Of a stretch of 64,000 bases of DNA, positions 46,652-55,732 are shown in pieces. Origin of the DNA: Comamonas sp. SCN 67-35 (GTDB lineage: Bacteria > Pseudomonadota > Gammaproteobacteria > Burkholderiales > Burkholderiaceae_C); contig MEFV01000001.1 of assembly GCA_001725255.1 (NCBI GenBank), forward strand, positions 1 to 64,000. Reading direction: 5' to 3'. Both the position numbers and the translations under genes were made by a program. Positions within the stretch are counted from its first letter, which is position 1. Each line of letters starts with the position of its first letter. Under the pieces are notes generated by a model. It was not told where the DNA came from and made no database searches. It was given only the letters and a program-made list of their open reading frames with translations.

Positions 46652-47277
46652 TTCACGTGATTCTGTGCGACGATCACGCCCTGGTCCGCCGGGGCATCCG
46701 CGACACCCTGGCCGAATCGGCGGACATGCGGGTCACGGGCGAGGCGGGCAGCTACACCGAGCTCAAGGAGCTGCTGCGGCATGCGCCATGCGACGTGCTG
46801 CTGCTGGACGTCAATCTTCCAGGGCGAAGCGGCCTGGAGATCCTCTCCAGCCTCCAGGAAAGCCATCCGTCGATCAAGGTGCTGATCGTCTCCATGTACC
46901 CCGAGGATCAATACGCGCTGCGCGCCATCAAGGCGGGAGCGCACGGCTACGCCAACAAGGCAAGCGATCCGCTGGCCCTGATCGATGCGGTGCATACCGT
47001 GGTGCAGGGGCGCAAATACCTGACGCCGGAAGTGGCCCAGCTGCTGGCCGACAGCCTCTCGCAACCCGAGCGCGAACTGCCGCACGAGGCACTGTCGGAG
47101 CGCGAACTGCAGACGCTGGTGAAGATCGCATCGGGCAAGCGTCTGTCTGACATCGCGCAGGAACTGGTCCTGAGCCCCAAGACGGTGAGCGTCTACCGCG
47201 CGCGTGTCCTGGCCAAGCTGAACCTGAGCAACAACGCCGAGCTCACGGTCTATGCGATACGCAACAAGCTCGTATGA
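46648..47277 (+). CDS. NarL/LuxR-family response regulator
   Basis: The partner of the preceding kinase; 209 residues. The receiver has Asp8/Asp9, Asp54 (LLLDVNLPG) and Lys107 (YANKASD). The C-terminal LuxR-type helix-turn-helix runs from LSERELQTLVKIASGKRLSD through LVLSPKTVSVYRARVLAKLN. It is translationally coupled to the kinase. Target genes are unknown; the adjacent che and pilus clusters are candidates. Confidence 0.93.
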   Translation: MIHVILCDDHALVRRGIRDTLAESADMRVTGEAGSYTELKELLRHAPCDVLLLDVNLPGRSGLEILSSLQESHPSIKVLIVSMYPEDQYALRAIKAGAHGYANKASDPLALIDAVHTVVQGRKYLTPEVAQLLADSLSQPERELPHEALSERELQTLVKIASGKRLSDIAQELVLSPKTVSVYRARVLAKLNLSNNAELTVYAIRNKLV

Positions 47278-47368
47278 AAATAGATAGCTGTCAGCGCATA
47301 TCAGAAAAGGATTTCAGATACATCCATATCCAAAACCCTTGCCAACAAAGCGTGAGCAGCTCTTTTTT
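47277..47368. repeat. Two inverted copies of the dispersed repeat (copies 3 and 4), terminator-like
   Basis: GAAAATAGATAGCTGTCAGC (from 47277) is a plus-oriented core; GCGTGAGCAGCTCTTTTTT (47350-47368) is a minus-oriented core. They can pair imperfectly around a roughly 50-base loop and end in a run of six T. The element follows the regulator stop directly and separates it from the convergent pilus cluster, so it may act as its terminator. Confidence 0.6.
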
Positions 47369-47415
47369 CAATCAAACCTGCCGACTCCCGTGATGCGGCG
47401 CGCCACGCAGCCGCG

Positions 47416-48141
47416 TCAACGCATCATCTGGAAAAAGGCCGTGGTGACCGCCACCTGCGATTCATCGAGCTTCGTCGAGGTCGTGCTGCCAAAAGCCATG
47501 GTGTCGTCGATCGGCCATGGCTGCCCCGTTGCAAGCATGGAGTTGGCGAGCGACACATCCCTCAGCCTGCCAAACCGCGCATCGCTGCGGCCGTCGATCT
47601 GCTGATCCAGCGCCCCGGCCAGGGAGAACGTCACCTTCTTGAGCACCATCACGTTGCGCTTGCGGGTCTCATACGTGTTGACGACCGCGGCCGGCTCGGC
47701 CCAGTCCACGCTCTGAAAACAGACCTGCACCTCCTGCGGGTTGCCGTTGCTGTCCAGGTAGACGTAGCGATCCTGCTTGCCCTCGGAGCGCCCGGTCGGC
47801 AGGCGGATGCCCGCCGCAAGAAACGTGTTGATCATGGCGTCGCCGCACAACTCGGAGCCGGCAGGCGCCACATTGCCGTTGATTTGCCCGGTTGGCGAGA
47901 CCGGGTTGTCGCCGGGCGGGTAACCCACGCCATTGAAAAAGGCCTCGTACGCCAGTTGCCACCCCTGGATGAAGTCGGTGGACAGGCGCTGGTTCGCGGC
48001 CGAGCGCTGCAGGTCGCGCCCCACTGCCACCGCACCGATCAATACACCGATCACGACCAGCACGACACTGAGTTCCAGCAGCGAGAACCCGCGCTGGTCG
48101 CGCACAGCACTTCGGGAGAAAGGCAGATAAATGAATGGCAT
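47416..48141 (-). CDS. Prepilin-like protein (last gene of the MSHA-like cluster)
   Basis: A 241-residue type IV pilin-like protein. A 19-residue leader ends in a Gly before FSLLELSVVLVVIGVLIG, with Glu5 of the mature form, the standard PilD processing site. The mature part is about 220 residues, larger than ordinary minor pilins; it contains a Cys pair (SELCGDA and VQVCFQS) and a D/N-rich segment. It follows the 458-residue prepilin with a 25-base gap. No small major pilin gene lies beside it. Confidence 0.85.
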   Translation of the reverse strand: MPFIYLPFSRSAVRDQRGFSLLELSVVLVVIGVLIGAVAVGRDLQRSAANQRLSTDFIQGWQLAYEAFFNGVGYPPGDNPVSPTGQINGNVAPAGSELCGDAMINTFLAAGIRLPTGRSEGKQDRYVYLDSNGNPQEVQVCFQSVDWAEPAAVVNTYETRKRNVMVLKKVTFSLAGALDQQIDGRSDARFGRLRDVSLANSMLATGQPWPIDDTMAFGSTTSTKLDESQVAVTTAFFQMMR

Positions 48142-48166
48142 GATGCGTCACCTGGTAAGCGTGAGT

Positions 48167-49543
48167 TCAGTGATCGATGGCGTCAGCGGTCAACGCATTC
48201 ACGTTCACGGATCGTGAAAGATTCGTCATGGCCGTGGTGCGGGCAGCAAAATCGTCATAGACCTGCTGCGCCTGGTCCAGGGACTGCACCGCATCGATCT
48301 GTGCGGCAATCGCCGCCGCGTCGCTGGCCACCGCCAGACCAATACCCACAGCCGCAAGGGCAATCTGAAACGAGCGCGCACCGGCAGACAACGTCGTGTC
48401 GGCCACGGCGGAAACCATTTCCTTGGCCGCATCGAGCGATTGCGCAGCCGCACCCGCTATACCCGCGGCAGCGGAAACAACATCGGCCCTGGCCATCACC
48501 AGCGCGATATAGAGCTGGTCACGGTAGTCATACATGGCCCGCTCCATCACGAAAGCGCCGGTGGCCGCATTGAAATGGCCGTGCACGATGGCAGACAACG
48601 CCGCGCCGCAATGGAGTTCCGTGAACAACTCGGTGTGACTGGCCGCCAGCACGATATCGTCGTAATGGTTGGTCACGGCCTGCTGCGGCGAGGCAAAAGT
48701 AGGGTCGGCATCGCTAGCCGTGGCGTTGGCTCCGTCGAATGCGCGACCATCACCGTCGGCGTCAAGCAGACCCGGTGCTGCCAGGACAAACGCTGCCGTG
48801 CGCCGAGTGGCCCCCGCCTGGGTGGCCAAACGGCCGGCCGGTGCAACCAAGGCATCGCTGGCCGTGTTCAGCGCAAGACAGATATCGATCAGGTTCACGG
48901 CGCGCTGCACGCCCAGCGGACAAGGCGGGTTGCCGGATGCGTCGCACAGCGAGTTCAGCGGCGCAGCATCATCGCCCGACTGGGTCATCCCCAGCACGCT
49001 GGTCAAGCTGGACTGCACCTCCGGTATGGGGGGCGCGTTGCTGTTGGGCGTGTGCTGATACCCCGTGAAGAACGCATCCTTGGTCGTATCGTCATCGACG
49101 TAATTTTTCGGGATAGGGCTTGGCGTTCGCACACGCAGCGGGTTCATGCGGTCACGCGCCACCGCCAGATCCCTGTCAGCCGGAGCATCGGCAATGGCCG
49201 CGCCCGAAGGCTCCCGATACACGCCGTAGCGCAGTGCGCCCGCCTCCGGGCGCGGCAGATCCAGCGTGCGCCAGGGCAAATACCCCACTTGCCGCAACGT
49301 GCCACCATCCATGCACGATTCCACCCCCATGGTATCGACTGCCGGGCATGGCAGGCGGTAATTGGAGTGCAGGAACCCCACGAGCGCATCACGCGATTGC
49401 TGCTGCACATCCATCTGCACACCGGCCACACGATGACGCTCTGCCAGTTGCCAGAAAATCACCGCGCCCGGCAAGATGATGCCCAGGGCGAGCAAGATCA
49501 CGGACAACTCGACCAGCGTGAACCCCAACATGCGGCGTTTCAT
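48167..49543 (-). CDS. Oversized prepilin-like protein (458 residues)
   Basis: Starts MKRRMLG then FTLVELSVILLALGIILP, a canonical prepilin site with Glu5. The body shares its plan with the paralogues at 49540 and 50787: YRLPCPAV, a Cys/Gly segment, YLPWRTLDL, LRYGVYR, AFVLAAPG plus DADGDGRAFDGANA, YDDIVLAASHTELF with a nearby Cys, then a long Ala-rich helical tail (about 340-450). Its start overlaps the upstream stop (ATGA). Probably a minor pilin or tip protein. Confidence 0.8.
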   Translation of the reverse strand: MKRRMLGFTLVELSVILLALGIILPGAVIFWQLAERHRVAGVQMDVQQQSRDALVGFLHSNYRLPCPAVDTMGVESCMDGGTLRQVGYLPWRTLDLPRPEAGALRYGVYREPSGAAIADAPADRDLAVARDRMNPLRVRTPSPIPKNYVDDDTTKDAFFTGYQHTPNSNAPPIPEVQSSLTSVLGMTQSGDDAAPLNSLCDASGNPPCPLGVQRAVNLIDICLALNTASDALVAPAGRLATQAGATRRTAAFVLAAPGLLDADGDGRAFDGANATASDADPTFASPQQAVTNHYDDIVLAASHTELFTELHCGAALSAIVHGHFNAATGAFVMERAMYDYRDQLYIALVMARADVVSAAAGIAGAAAQSLDAAKEMVSAVADTTLSAGARSFQIALAAVGIGLAVASDAAAIAAQIDAVQSLDQAQQVYDDFAARTTAMTNLSRSVNVNALTADAIDH

Positions 49544-50790
49544 GGGTTGAGCCCTTTCTGGTCGAGCAGCACGGCCGCATTCAAGGACTGGGAGAACGTT
49601 TCGTAGAGATGCGCCATATACGCACGAAACGCGAGTTCCTTGGCCCTGGAATCAATGAGTTCCTGCTTGACCTTGGCCAGTTCGGCAGCCGCAAAACCAA
49701 CTTCAACACCGGCTGCGACCGCATCTGCGGCAGCCAGAGCAATTCCGAAAATGGTGATGCCTTCGGTATCCGCCGCCGAAGCCACGGACAAGGCAACGTT
49801 GGCCGCGGCCAGTGCAAGATTCATGGCGGCGAGAATGACCGCGGTGTTGGCGCTCTCCACCCCAGACAGATTCTGCGCAATATCAAACACGCGCAATGAC
49901 CAGTATTCCTGCGCCACCCGGGCGTTGTCGTAAGCGGTGTATGCGCCTTGCGCTTCGGCCTGCATGGCACTCAGGTGGCTGACGCAACCAATGCGGGATG
50001 CAAGGTCACCGGGCCCCACAGCCAGCTCCATGTCGTCGTAGCCGTGGTCCTGCGCTCTGTCGGGAAAATCGAAACGCCACCCACCCGCGCCACCGACAAC
50101 GTTGTTGCCCTCGAACACGCCGTTCACGCCAGGATGCGCCAGGACAAAAGCCACCGGCATATTGGCCGACAAGTTGCCCGCCGTCAGCACTCCTGCGGCA
50201 CCGGTATTTGCCGCCAACTGACGCAAGCCACGGCACCAATCCAAACCATTGGCTATCGGTCGACGCGCCAGCGCCGCGGCAATCGCGGCGCTGGCATTGG
50301 CTGCGGCATCGGTCACAGTCGCAGTTGCCGCAGCGTCAGTGGTCACGTCGCTGGAGGTCGAAAGCACCGGTATGGCAGAGTAATCCCGATTCAAATCAGG
50401 CGTCACCAACGGCGAAGCGGCCGGCACGGCAGCCAAATCCACCCCGCCACCCCGATTGACCCCGTAATGCAACTGCCCAAGGCGGCTACTCAAACCCAGG
50501 GTACGCCATGGCAGCAACACGGCCGCCGCGCTGGTGTTGCCGCAGTCTTCGTTGCCGTTGGTGCTGGATGCGGCGCACGGCAAACGGTGTTTGGCGAGCA
50601 CAAAACCTTCAACGGCCGCCTGCGCCTGCGCCAGTTGCCCCATGATTGCGGTCCGGTTCATGGGCTCTCGCGTGGCAGCCACCCAACGCCAGACGATGAT
50701 GCCCAGAATGCCCATGATGAGCAGCACCACCCCCAGCTCGATCAGGGACAGGCCTCGCTGGCCGCGGCGCATGGAAGGCAAGTGCATCAT
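49540..50790 (-). CDS. Oversized prepilin-like protein (416 residues)
   Basis: The leader MMHLPSMRRGQRG is followed by LSLIELGVVLLIMGILGI, with Glu5. The same plan as its neighbours is seen: HRLPCAAS, EDCGN, LPWRTLGLSSRLGQLHYGV, CRGLRQLA, AFVLAHPGVNG, YDDMELAVG, then an Ala-rich helical C-terminal half. The first ATG (50790) overlaps the stop of the preceding gene and has a G-rich ribosome-binding site; a second ATG follows at once. Confidence 0.8.
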   Translation of the reverse strand: MMHLPSMRRGQRGLSLIELGVVLLIMGILGIIVWRWVAATREPMNRTAIMGQLAQAQAAVEGFVLAKHRLPCAASSTNGNEDCGNTSAAAVLLPWRTLGLSSRLGQLHYGVNRGGGVDLAAVPAASPLVTPDLNRDYSAIPVLSTSSDVTTDAAATATVTDAAANASAAIAAALARRPIANGLDWCRGLRQLAANTGAAGVLTAGNLSANMPVAFVLAHPGVNGVFEGNNVVGGAGGWRFDFPDRAQDHGYDDMELAVGPGDLASRIGCVSHLSAMQAEAQGAYTAYDNARVAQEYWSLRVFDIAQNLSGVESANTAVILAAMNLALAAANVALSVASAADTEGITIFGIALAAADAVAAGVEVGFAAAELAKVKQELIDSRAKELAFRAYMAHLYETFSQSLNAAVLLDQKGLNP

Positions 50791-53003
50791 CGTGTCCCCC
50801 CCTTGCGATCGACCTCGATCAAGATGTTCTCGGCCTGCGCTGGCGTCATGGGCACCACGGAAGAACCCGGGACATTGCATGCTGCGGGGTTGTTGATGCG
50901 CTGCTGCACCTCGGCCAGTCTGGCATTTGCATTGGTGACCCGATCTTCAGCAGCCGTTTTGCGCTGCGCCAAGGCGTCCAATTCCTTCTGAATCTTGAAG
51001 GGTTTCAGATATTTGGCATCCACACTCGGGGCAATCGATGGCATCCATGGCACACCACCAAAAAGATCACCCAACGCAGCATTCAGCGCTCCCGATACGT
51101 TGACATCACCCACCGCACACCCAGATGTGCAACCAACACCTGTCGAATTGCCATTGCTGTCATAAAAGTTATATCGGCCTGCCCCGATCAGATTGCCATA
51201 GGCCTGTTGGTAGGCCGTCTGCGCCGCGGTGAATGCCGTGTTCGCGGTATTGCGCGCATCGATGGCATTGCTGAGTTCGATTTGAGCCGCGCTCAATTGG
51301 GTCGCAGCCTTATCACGCACCGCTGTCAACCCAGCTGTGTTGCCAACCAACGCAAGCTCTGCTTTTTTCCCGTCCAGCTGATCCTGCAAATTTTTCTTAA
51401 CGGTTGGATCGGTGGCAGCCGCTATTTGCGCATTCAGTACGGCAATCTCGCTGTTGAGCGTAGCGGTCGCGCCCTGGGGGTCAGACAACATGTTGTTGTA
51501 TTTATTCACTTCCGCCTGCAGCCGGTCAACCTCGTTCTGCAACTGCTGCACCTTGGAATTCGTTTGGTCCTTGGTATACGACGTCGATCCCCATGTCGCA
51601 GCCGCCTGCAGCAAATTAACAACGTACTGATCGATTTGCGATGAAGAGTTACCGTTGCGAACCACGCTCCAGAGGTAGTTCACCGCATCGGTTCGCGCAA
51701 TATTGGCCGCCGCCAATTCCGCCTGTTTGTCGGCAATGTCCTGGTTCACCTTGGCGAGTTCGTTGTTGGCATCCGTCACTTCCTGCTGCGCCGCCGCAAG
51801 CATTCTGTTGTTGAGCGAGGGGTCCAGCGGTGGGCACACCTGATCGGGCGCGGCGCCGGCATCGGCGTATTTCAGGGCAGTGCCTGCGATTACCGCCGCG
51901 GTGGCAAACAGGCCTGCGGCAACCCCATTGGCGTAGACCACGCCACCGGCCAGTGCAACGGCCGCCGTATGCTGGGGTGCTGCCGCACAGGCGTTCACCG
52001 CCAAACCCAAAGAAGCCGCGCAAATCGCCCAATCCACCGCAGCATTGCCGGCGTCCGAAGCCCCTTCCGCAATGGTCAGGGCAATATCAAGAGCCGTCAT
52101 GGCAGCATCGAGCGCGTTGAACGCAACCGCACGCTTGGCCTCTGCGATGTTGTCCGACTGCATGCTCTCCACCGCTGCCGCAACATCGTGCCCCAGGGCC
52201 ACCGTGTTGATTGAATCGATCAATGGGTGGCAATGAAACGCCGACAGCAGGCTGGCATATGAGCGCTCAAGCACCACATCGTTGTAACGTGCCAACACGG
52301 GGCGGCGGATCGGGTCTTCCATCAAATTGGCGTTGGCGGCGGCATTCGAGTTGGCTCCATCAAAAAGGTCGCCATCGCCGTCGGCATCGTTATCGCCCGG
52401 GTGCGCCAACGCGTACGCCGTGGTGCGTACCGGCACAGCGTTGACACGTGCCATGGTCGGACCCAGGGGTGTGGCGCGCCCGGTATCCAGGCGCTGGCAC
52501 AGGTCGGTCAAGGTCATGATGTCTGTCGGGTACCCGCTGCCGCGTCCGGCAAAGAAGGTCGTGTGGGTATCGTCGTATTCCAGCGGCTGCCATGAGTCGC
52601 TCAGCACCGTCAAGTCGTACGCCCCTCCCTGCCGTTGCACCAGATAGCGCAACTGGCCGACATCCACCCCGGGATCGGCTCCGGCCAGCCGCAGAGTGGC
52701 CGAAGGCAGCCAGCCCTTCTGGTCCGCCGCCCCGCAATCCTCGGTACCGTCACGATCAACGTCCGGGCACGGCAGCCGCCGCATCACCGTGGCAAAAGCG
52801 ATGATCGCCCGATCTGCCTGCGCCAGAACCTGGCGCTCCTGGCGCGACGAATCGACGGCGGATCGTTCACGCCATTGCAGATAGCCTATGGTGGCCAGTC
52901 CGGCCATGACCGCGATCAGCAGCAGCACCTGCAGCAGGCCGAAGCCGGACGCGCGACGCCGCACGCTGCAAACAATGGGGAGGGGAATTTTGTCCAACGG
53001 CAT
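50787..53003 (-). CDS. Giant prepilin-like protein with coiled-coil domain (738 residues)
   Basis: Starts MPLDKIPLPIV, leader ending RRRASG, then FGLLQVLLLIAVMAGLATIG. The hydrophobic helix is pilin-like but position 5 is Gln, not Glu. The next ~330 residues match the paralogues (MRRLPCPDVD, EDCGA, WLPSATLRL, LRYLVQRQG, AYALAHPGDNDADGDGDLFD). Then come coiled-coil heptads (about 400-590: NNELAKVNQDIADKQAELAA region), a GC-poorer stretch, a Gly/Cys segment CTSGCAVGD, and another helix pair. The start at 53003 has AGGGG upstream. Tip or scaffold role is inference. Confidence 0.75.
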   Translation of the reverse strand: MPLDKIPLPIVCSVRRRASGFGLLQVLLLIAVMAGLATIGYLQWRERSAVDSSRQERQVLAQADRAIIAFATVMRRLPCPDVDRDGTEDCGAADQKGWLPSATLRLAGADPGVDVGQLRYLVQRQGGAYDLTVLSDSWQPLEYDDTHTTFFAGRGSGYPTDIMTLTDLCQRLDTGRATPLGPTMARVNAVPVRTTAYALAHPGDNDADGDGDLFDGANSNAAANANLMEDPIRRPVLARYNDVVLERSYASLLSAFHCHPLIDSINTVALGHDVAAAVESMQSDNIAEAKRAVAFNALDAAMTALDIALTIAEGASDAGNAAVDWAICAASLGLAVNACAAAPQHTAAVALAGGVVYANGVAAGLFATAAVIAGTALKYADAGAAPDQVCPPLDPSLNNRMLAAAQQEVTDANNELAKVNQDIADKQAELAAANIARTDAVNYLWSVVRNGNSSSQIDQYVVNLLQAAATWGSTSYTKDQTNSKVQQLQNEVDRLQAEVNKYNNMLSDPQGATATLNSEIAVLNAQIAAATDPTVKKNLQDQLDGKKAELALVGNTAGLTAVRDKAATQLSAAQIELSNAIDARNTANTAFTAAQTAYQQAYGNLIGAGRYNFYDSNGNSTGVGCTSGCAVGDVNVSGALNAALGDLFGGVPWMPSIAPSVDAKYLKPFKIQKELDALAQRKTAAEDRVTNANARLAEVQQRINNPAACNVPGSSVVPMTPAQAENILIEVDRKGGTR

Positions 53004-53011
53004 AAACACCC

Positions 53012-53788
53012 CTACGGCATGCTTTGACGCAGCCAACCCGCCAGCTGCGCCGGAGACTCCGCCACCACGACATCGTCCGAGTTCCAGCGCAACGGAGCCG
53101 ATGGGCTGGCCGCGCACAGGCTGCTCATGGCGTGCGGCGGGTCCAGGCGCTCGCCATCGCCACTCCTGTCTTGCAGCGGCACAACCACCCAATAGGCTGC
53201 CGCCATGACCTGATTGCTTGCGCAATCAATCGCCCCGGCGGCTCCGGCATCCCCCGTGAGATAGGTTCTGGCGGAAGAGAATGCCAGCGCCGAGGCGTTG
53301 TTCAGTGCAACGATGAGATCCGTCGTATCGAGATAAGTGGTATCGCCCACCGTATCCCCCGTGCGCTCCAGCGCCACCGCCAGATCGGCGTCCAGCGCAG
53401 CCACCGCGTTGGCCGCGCGAAACACCGAGTAGCGGGCGCGCAAACGATCCGTTGGCAACTCCAGGCCCACGCTGATGTAGGGAAACCAGCCCAGCTGGTT
53501 GCCTGCGGAACAGCTTCCCGCCGTGACGGTTTCGTAGCCATCGGGGTTGGCGGCAGGGCATGGCAGCCGACCATTGCGCAAGGCAAAGGCGCGCAGCACG
53601 GATTGCAGTTCCTGCGCCTGGGCGCGCCCGCGTTCCACTTCCTGCTCCTGCGACACCGTCGCATACCCGCTGAACGCCGCCCAGGACATCAGGCCAGCGA
53701 CGACCAGCACCACCGCAAGCTCAAGCAAGGTAAATCCCGCCTGCCGCGCGCAGACCCGCCACCGTTGTTGGTCCAGGCTGCGGCTCAT
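53012..53788 (-). CDS. Prepilin-like protein (258 residues)
   Basis: The leader MSRSLDQQRWRVCARQAG is followed by FTLLELAVVLVVAGLMSW, with Glu5, a standard prepilin site. The body has GRLPCPAANPDGYETVTAGS, then WFPYISVGLELP and LRARYSVFRAAN, aligning with the start of the giant paralogues, and two more Cys-bearing segments (AIDCASN, SSLCAAS). It is the first of the five prepilin genes and overlaps the small MshF-like gene by 4 bases. Confidence 0.83.
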   Translation of the reverse strand: MSRSLDQQRWRVCARQAGFTLLELAVVLVVAGLMSWAAFSGYATVSQEQEVERGRAQAQELQSVLRAFALRNGRLPCPAANPDGYETVTAGSCSAGNQLGWFPYISVGLELPTDRLRARYSVFRAANAVAALDADLAVALERTGDTVGDTTYLDTTDLIVALNNASALAFSSARTYLTGDAGAAGAIDCASNQVMAAAYWVVVPLQDRSGDGERLDPPHAMSSLCAASPSAPLRWNSDDVVVAESPAQLAGWLRQSMP

Positions 53789-54363
53789 GGCGTTTTCGCC
53801 GTTGGCGGAGCCGCCGGAACGTAGGCCTGCAGGCTCTGCGCCTGCGCCACGGCACGCTTGCTCAGCGCCTGGATTTCCTTCAGTATGGCTTCGCGCCGCG
53901 CCACATCTTCAGGCGCCTTGCTGCTCGACAATGCCTGCAACTCCTGGCTGTGCTTCTGTACCTGGGCACTGATGTCCAGCAGTTCGCGCAGTGTCTGGAA
54001 GTAACGCTTGTCCAGGCCTTCCGGAGACAGCGCCTCCAGCTCATCGATCACCGCGCGCATCTTTTCCGGCGAGGCCGCGGCGCCCTGCGCGCGCAAGGCG
54101 TTGAATTGCTCCCTGAGCTCGGCCAGGCGTTGATGGTGCTCGCGCCTTTCTTCACGCGTCGATGCCGCAGACCCGACGCGCGGCGACGCCGGAGAAGGCG
54201 CCGACAACTGGGGCTGAGGCGCCATCCGGGGTTGCAATATCGCCGGAGAGGTCACGGACGCGGCAGGCTGACGCTCAGGCTGCGCAAACCACAGAGAGAC
54301 GCCAGCCACCGCCGCCAGTAGCAACAATCCGAGTCCAGCACCGATCAACACAGGTCTTGCCAT
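53785..54363 (-). CDS. Small membrane-anchored coiled-coil protein, MshF-like position
   Basis: A 192-residue bitopic protein: N-terminal membrane helix (about 5-25), a Pro/Ser/Ala-rich linker (30-65), then a long helical coiled region (REERREHHQRLAELREQFNA and onward to 180). The ATG at 54363 places the helix at the front. It sits between mshG and the first prepilin gene, where mshF stands in Vibrio MSHA loci. Sequence similarity to MshF could not be tested. Confidence 0.6.
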   Translation of the reverse strand: MARPVLIGAGLGLLLLAAVAGVSLWFAQPERQPAASVTSPAILQPRMAPQPQLSAPSPASPRVGSAASTREERREHHQRLAELREQFNALRAQGAAASPEKMRAVIDELEALSPEGLDKRYFQTLRELLDISAQVQKHSQELQALSSSKAPEDVARREAILKEIQALSKRAVAQAQSLQAYVPAAPPTAKTP

Positions 54364-54443
54364 CGATTCCCGGCCCGCGCACGCGGGCCCCCTCATTCAC
54401 AGACAATCCACGCCACACATGAGCCACCAGCGTGGTCAACACA

Positions 54444-55712
54444 TCACCCGCCCATGGTGTGCGCCACCGACTGGCGCACCAGGTCGTACACGGGCAGCAG
54501 CAAAGCCACGATCAGGAACAGGAAGAGCCCCCCCGCTACCAGAATGATCACGGGCTTGAGGATTTCCGCCAGCGACTTGATCAGCACCTCCTGGCGCTTG
54601 CGGTAATCGTTGGCCAGGTGCTCCAGCTGCTGGTCCAGGCTGCCGGACTCTTCGCCGACCGAGATCATGCGCACCGCCATGGCCGGGAAGCCCCCGACGC
54701 GCCGCATGGACGACGACATCGACTCTCCCCGCATGACGAGCTGCGAGACCTGCGTCAACCGGCTGCGGTAGTAGCGGTTCTTCGTGGCGCGGGCGAGAAT
54801 CTGCAGGCTGTTGACCATGTCCACTCCCGCGCGCACCAGGATGGACAGATGCTCCGTCATGTGCGCCATGCCCGACGACACCAGCAGGGTGCGGATGATG
54901 GGCGTGCGGTGCAATACGGCATACGTGCGGGATTGGAACCACTCCGACCGCCTGAACAGCGTCACCCCGGTGATGACCAGCACGGCGAGCCCCAGCAGGA
55001 TCCACGGCAGATGGGTGGACAGCGCATCGGCGAACGCCACCAGGCCTTCGGTGATGGGCGGCAGCTTGGCCTGCAGCTGCTTGAACAGGCGCGCCATGCT
55101 GGGCACGACGTAGTAGATCCAGAAGATGGCGACGCCGATGATGGACGCGAAGACGAAGGCCGGGTAAATCAGCGCCGTTCTGATGTCGCGCTTGATGGCG
55201 ATCATGCGCTCGACGTGTTCGGCGGACTCGCCCAGCATGCGGTCGAGCGTGCCGGACTGATCCCCGATGGCGACCAGGTTGCGCACGGTCTCGGGGAACA
55301 CCCCCGGGTGACGATTGAAGGCTTCGGTCATGCCGACACCAGCCTTCAGGTCTTCGAGCATGCTGTGGGCCACCGCCCCCATGGCCCGGCTTCCTCCGTT
55401 TTCGCTCTCATCCACCAAGGTGGCGAGCGCCTCCATGGCGGGCACGCCCGCGCGCACCATCAACCCGAGATCACGCAGGAATCCGGCGAGGTCTTCGCTG
55501 CGCACCTGAATCCGGAACAGCCGCAGCAGCACGTCGGAAAAGACGCCAAGCCAATCGGGAAAACGCCAGAGACGGATGACCGTGCCGTCGGTATCGGTCT
55601 CCAGGCGCATGCGTACCGACAGCTCGCGTTTCACCGCCAAACGGATCAGCCCCGACTTGACGGCCCCATGGGGGAGCAGCACGCGGTAGTAATAGGTATT
55701 AAGGCTGGCCAT
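54444..55712 (-). CDS. mshG: MshG-like/GspF-family inner-membrane platform protein
   Basis: The polytopic inner-membrane platform of a type IV pilus or type II secretion-like machine, 422 residues. Two GspF domains (about 68-190 and 275-400) are each followed by membrane helices. LRDLGLMVRAGVPAMEALA and LSILVRAGVDMVNSLQILA are the paired repeats of the family. It follows the ATPase gene by 20 bases. Confidence 0.9.
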   Translation of the reverse strand: MASLNTYYYRVLLPHGAVKSGLIRLAVKRELSVRMRLETDTDGTVIRLWRFPDWLGVFSDVLLRLFRIQVRSEDLAGFLRDLGLMVRAGVPAMEALATLVDESENGGSRAMGAVAHSMLEDLKAGVGMTEAFNRHPGVFPETVRNLVAIGDQSGTLDRMLGESAEHVERMIAIKRDIRTALIYPAFVFASIIGVAIFWIYYVVPSMARLFKQLQAKLPPITEGLVAFADALSTHLPWILLGLAVLVITGVTLFRRSEWFQSRTYAVLHRTPIIRTLLVSSGMAHMTEHLSILVRAGVDMVNSLQILARATKNRYYRSRLTQVSQLVMRGESMSSSMRRVGGFPAMAVRMISVGEESGSLDQQLEHLANDYRKRQEVLIKSLAEILKPVIILVAGGLFLFLIVALLLPVYDLVRQSVAHTMGG

Positions 55713-55732
55713 GGCGTGCTTTCACAAGGGCA

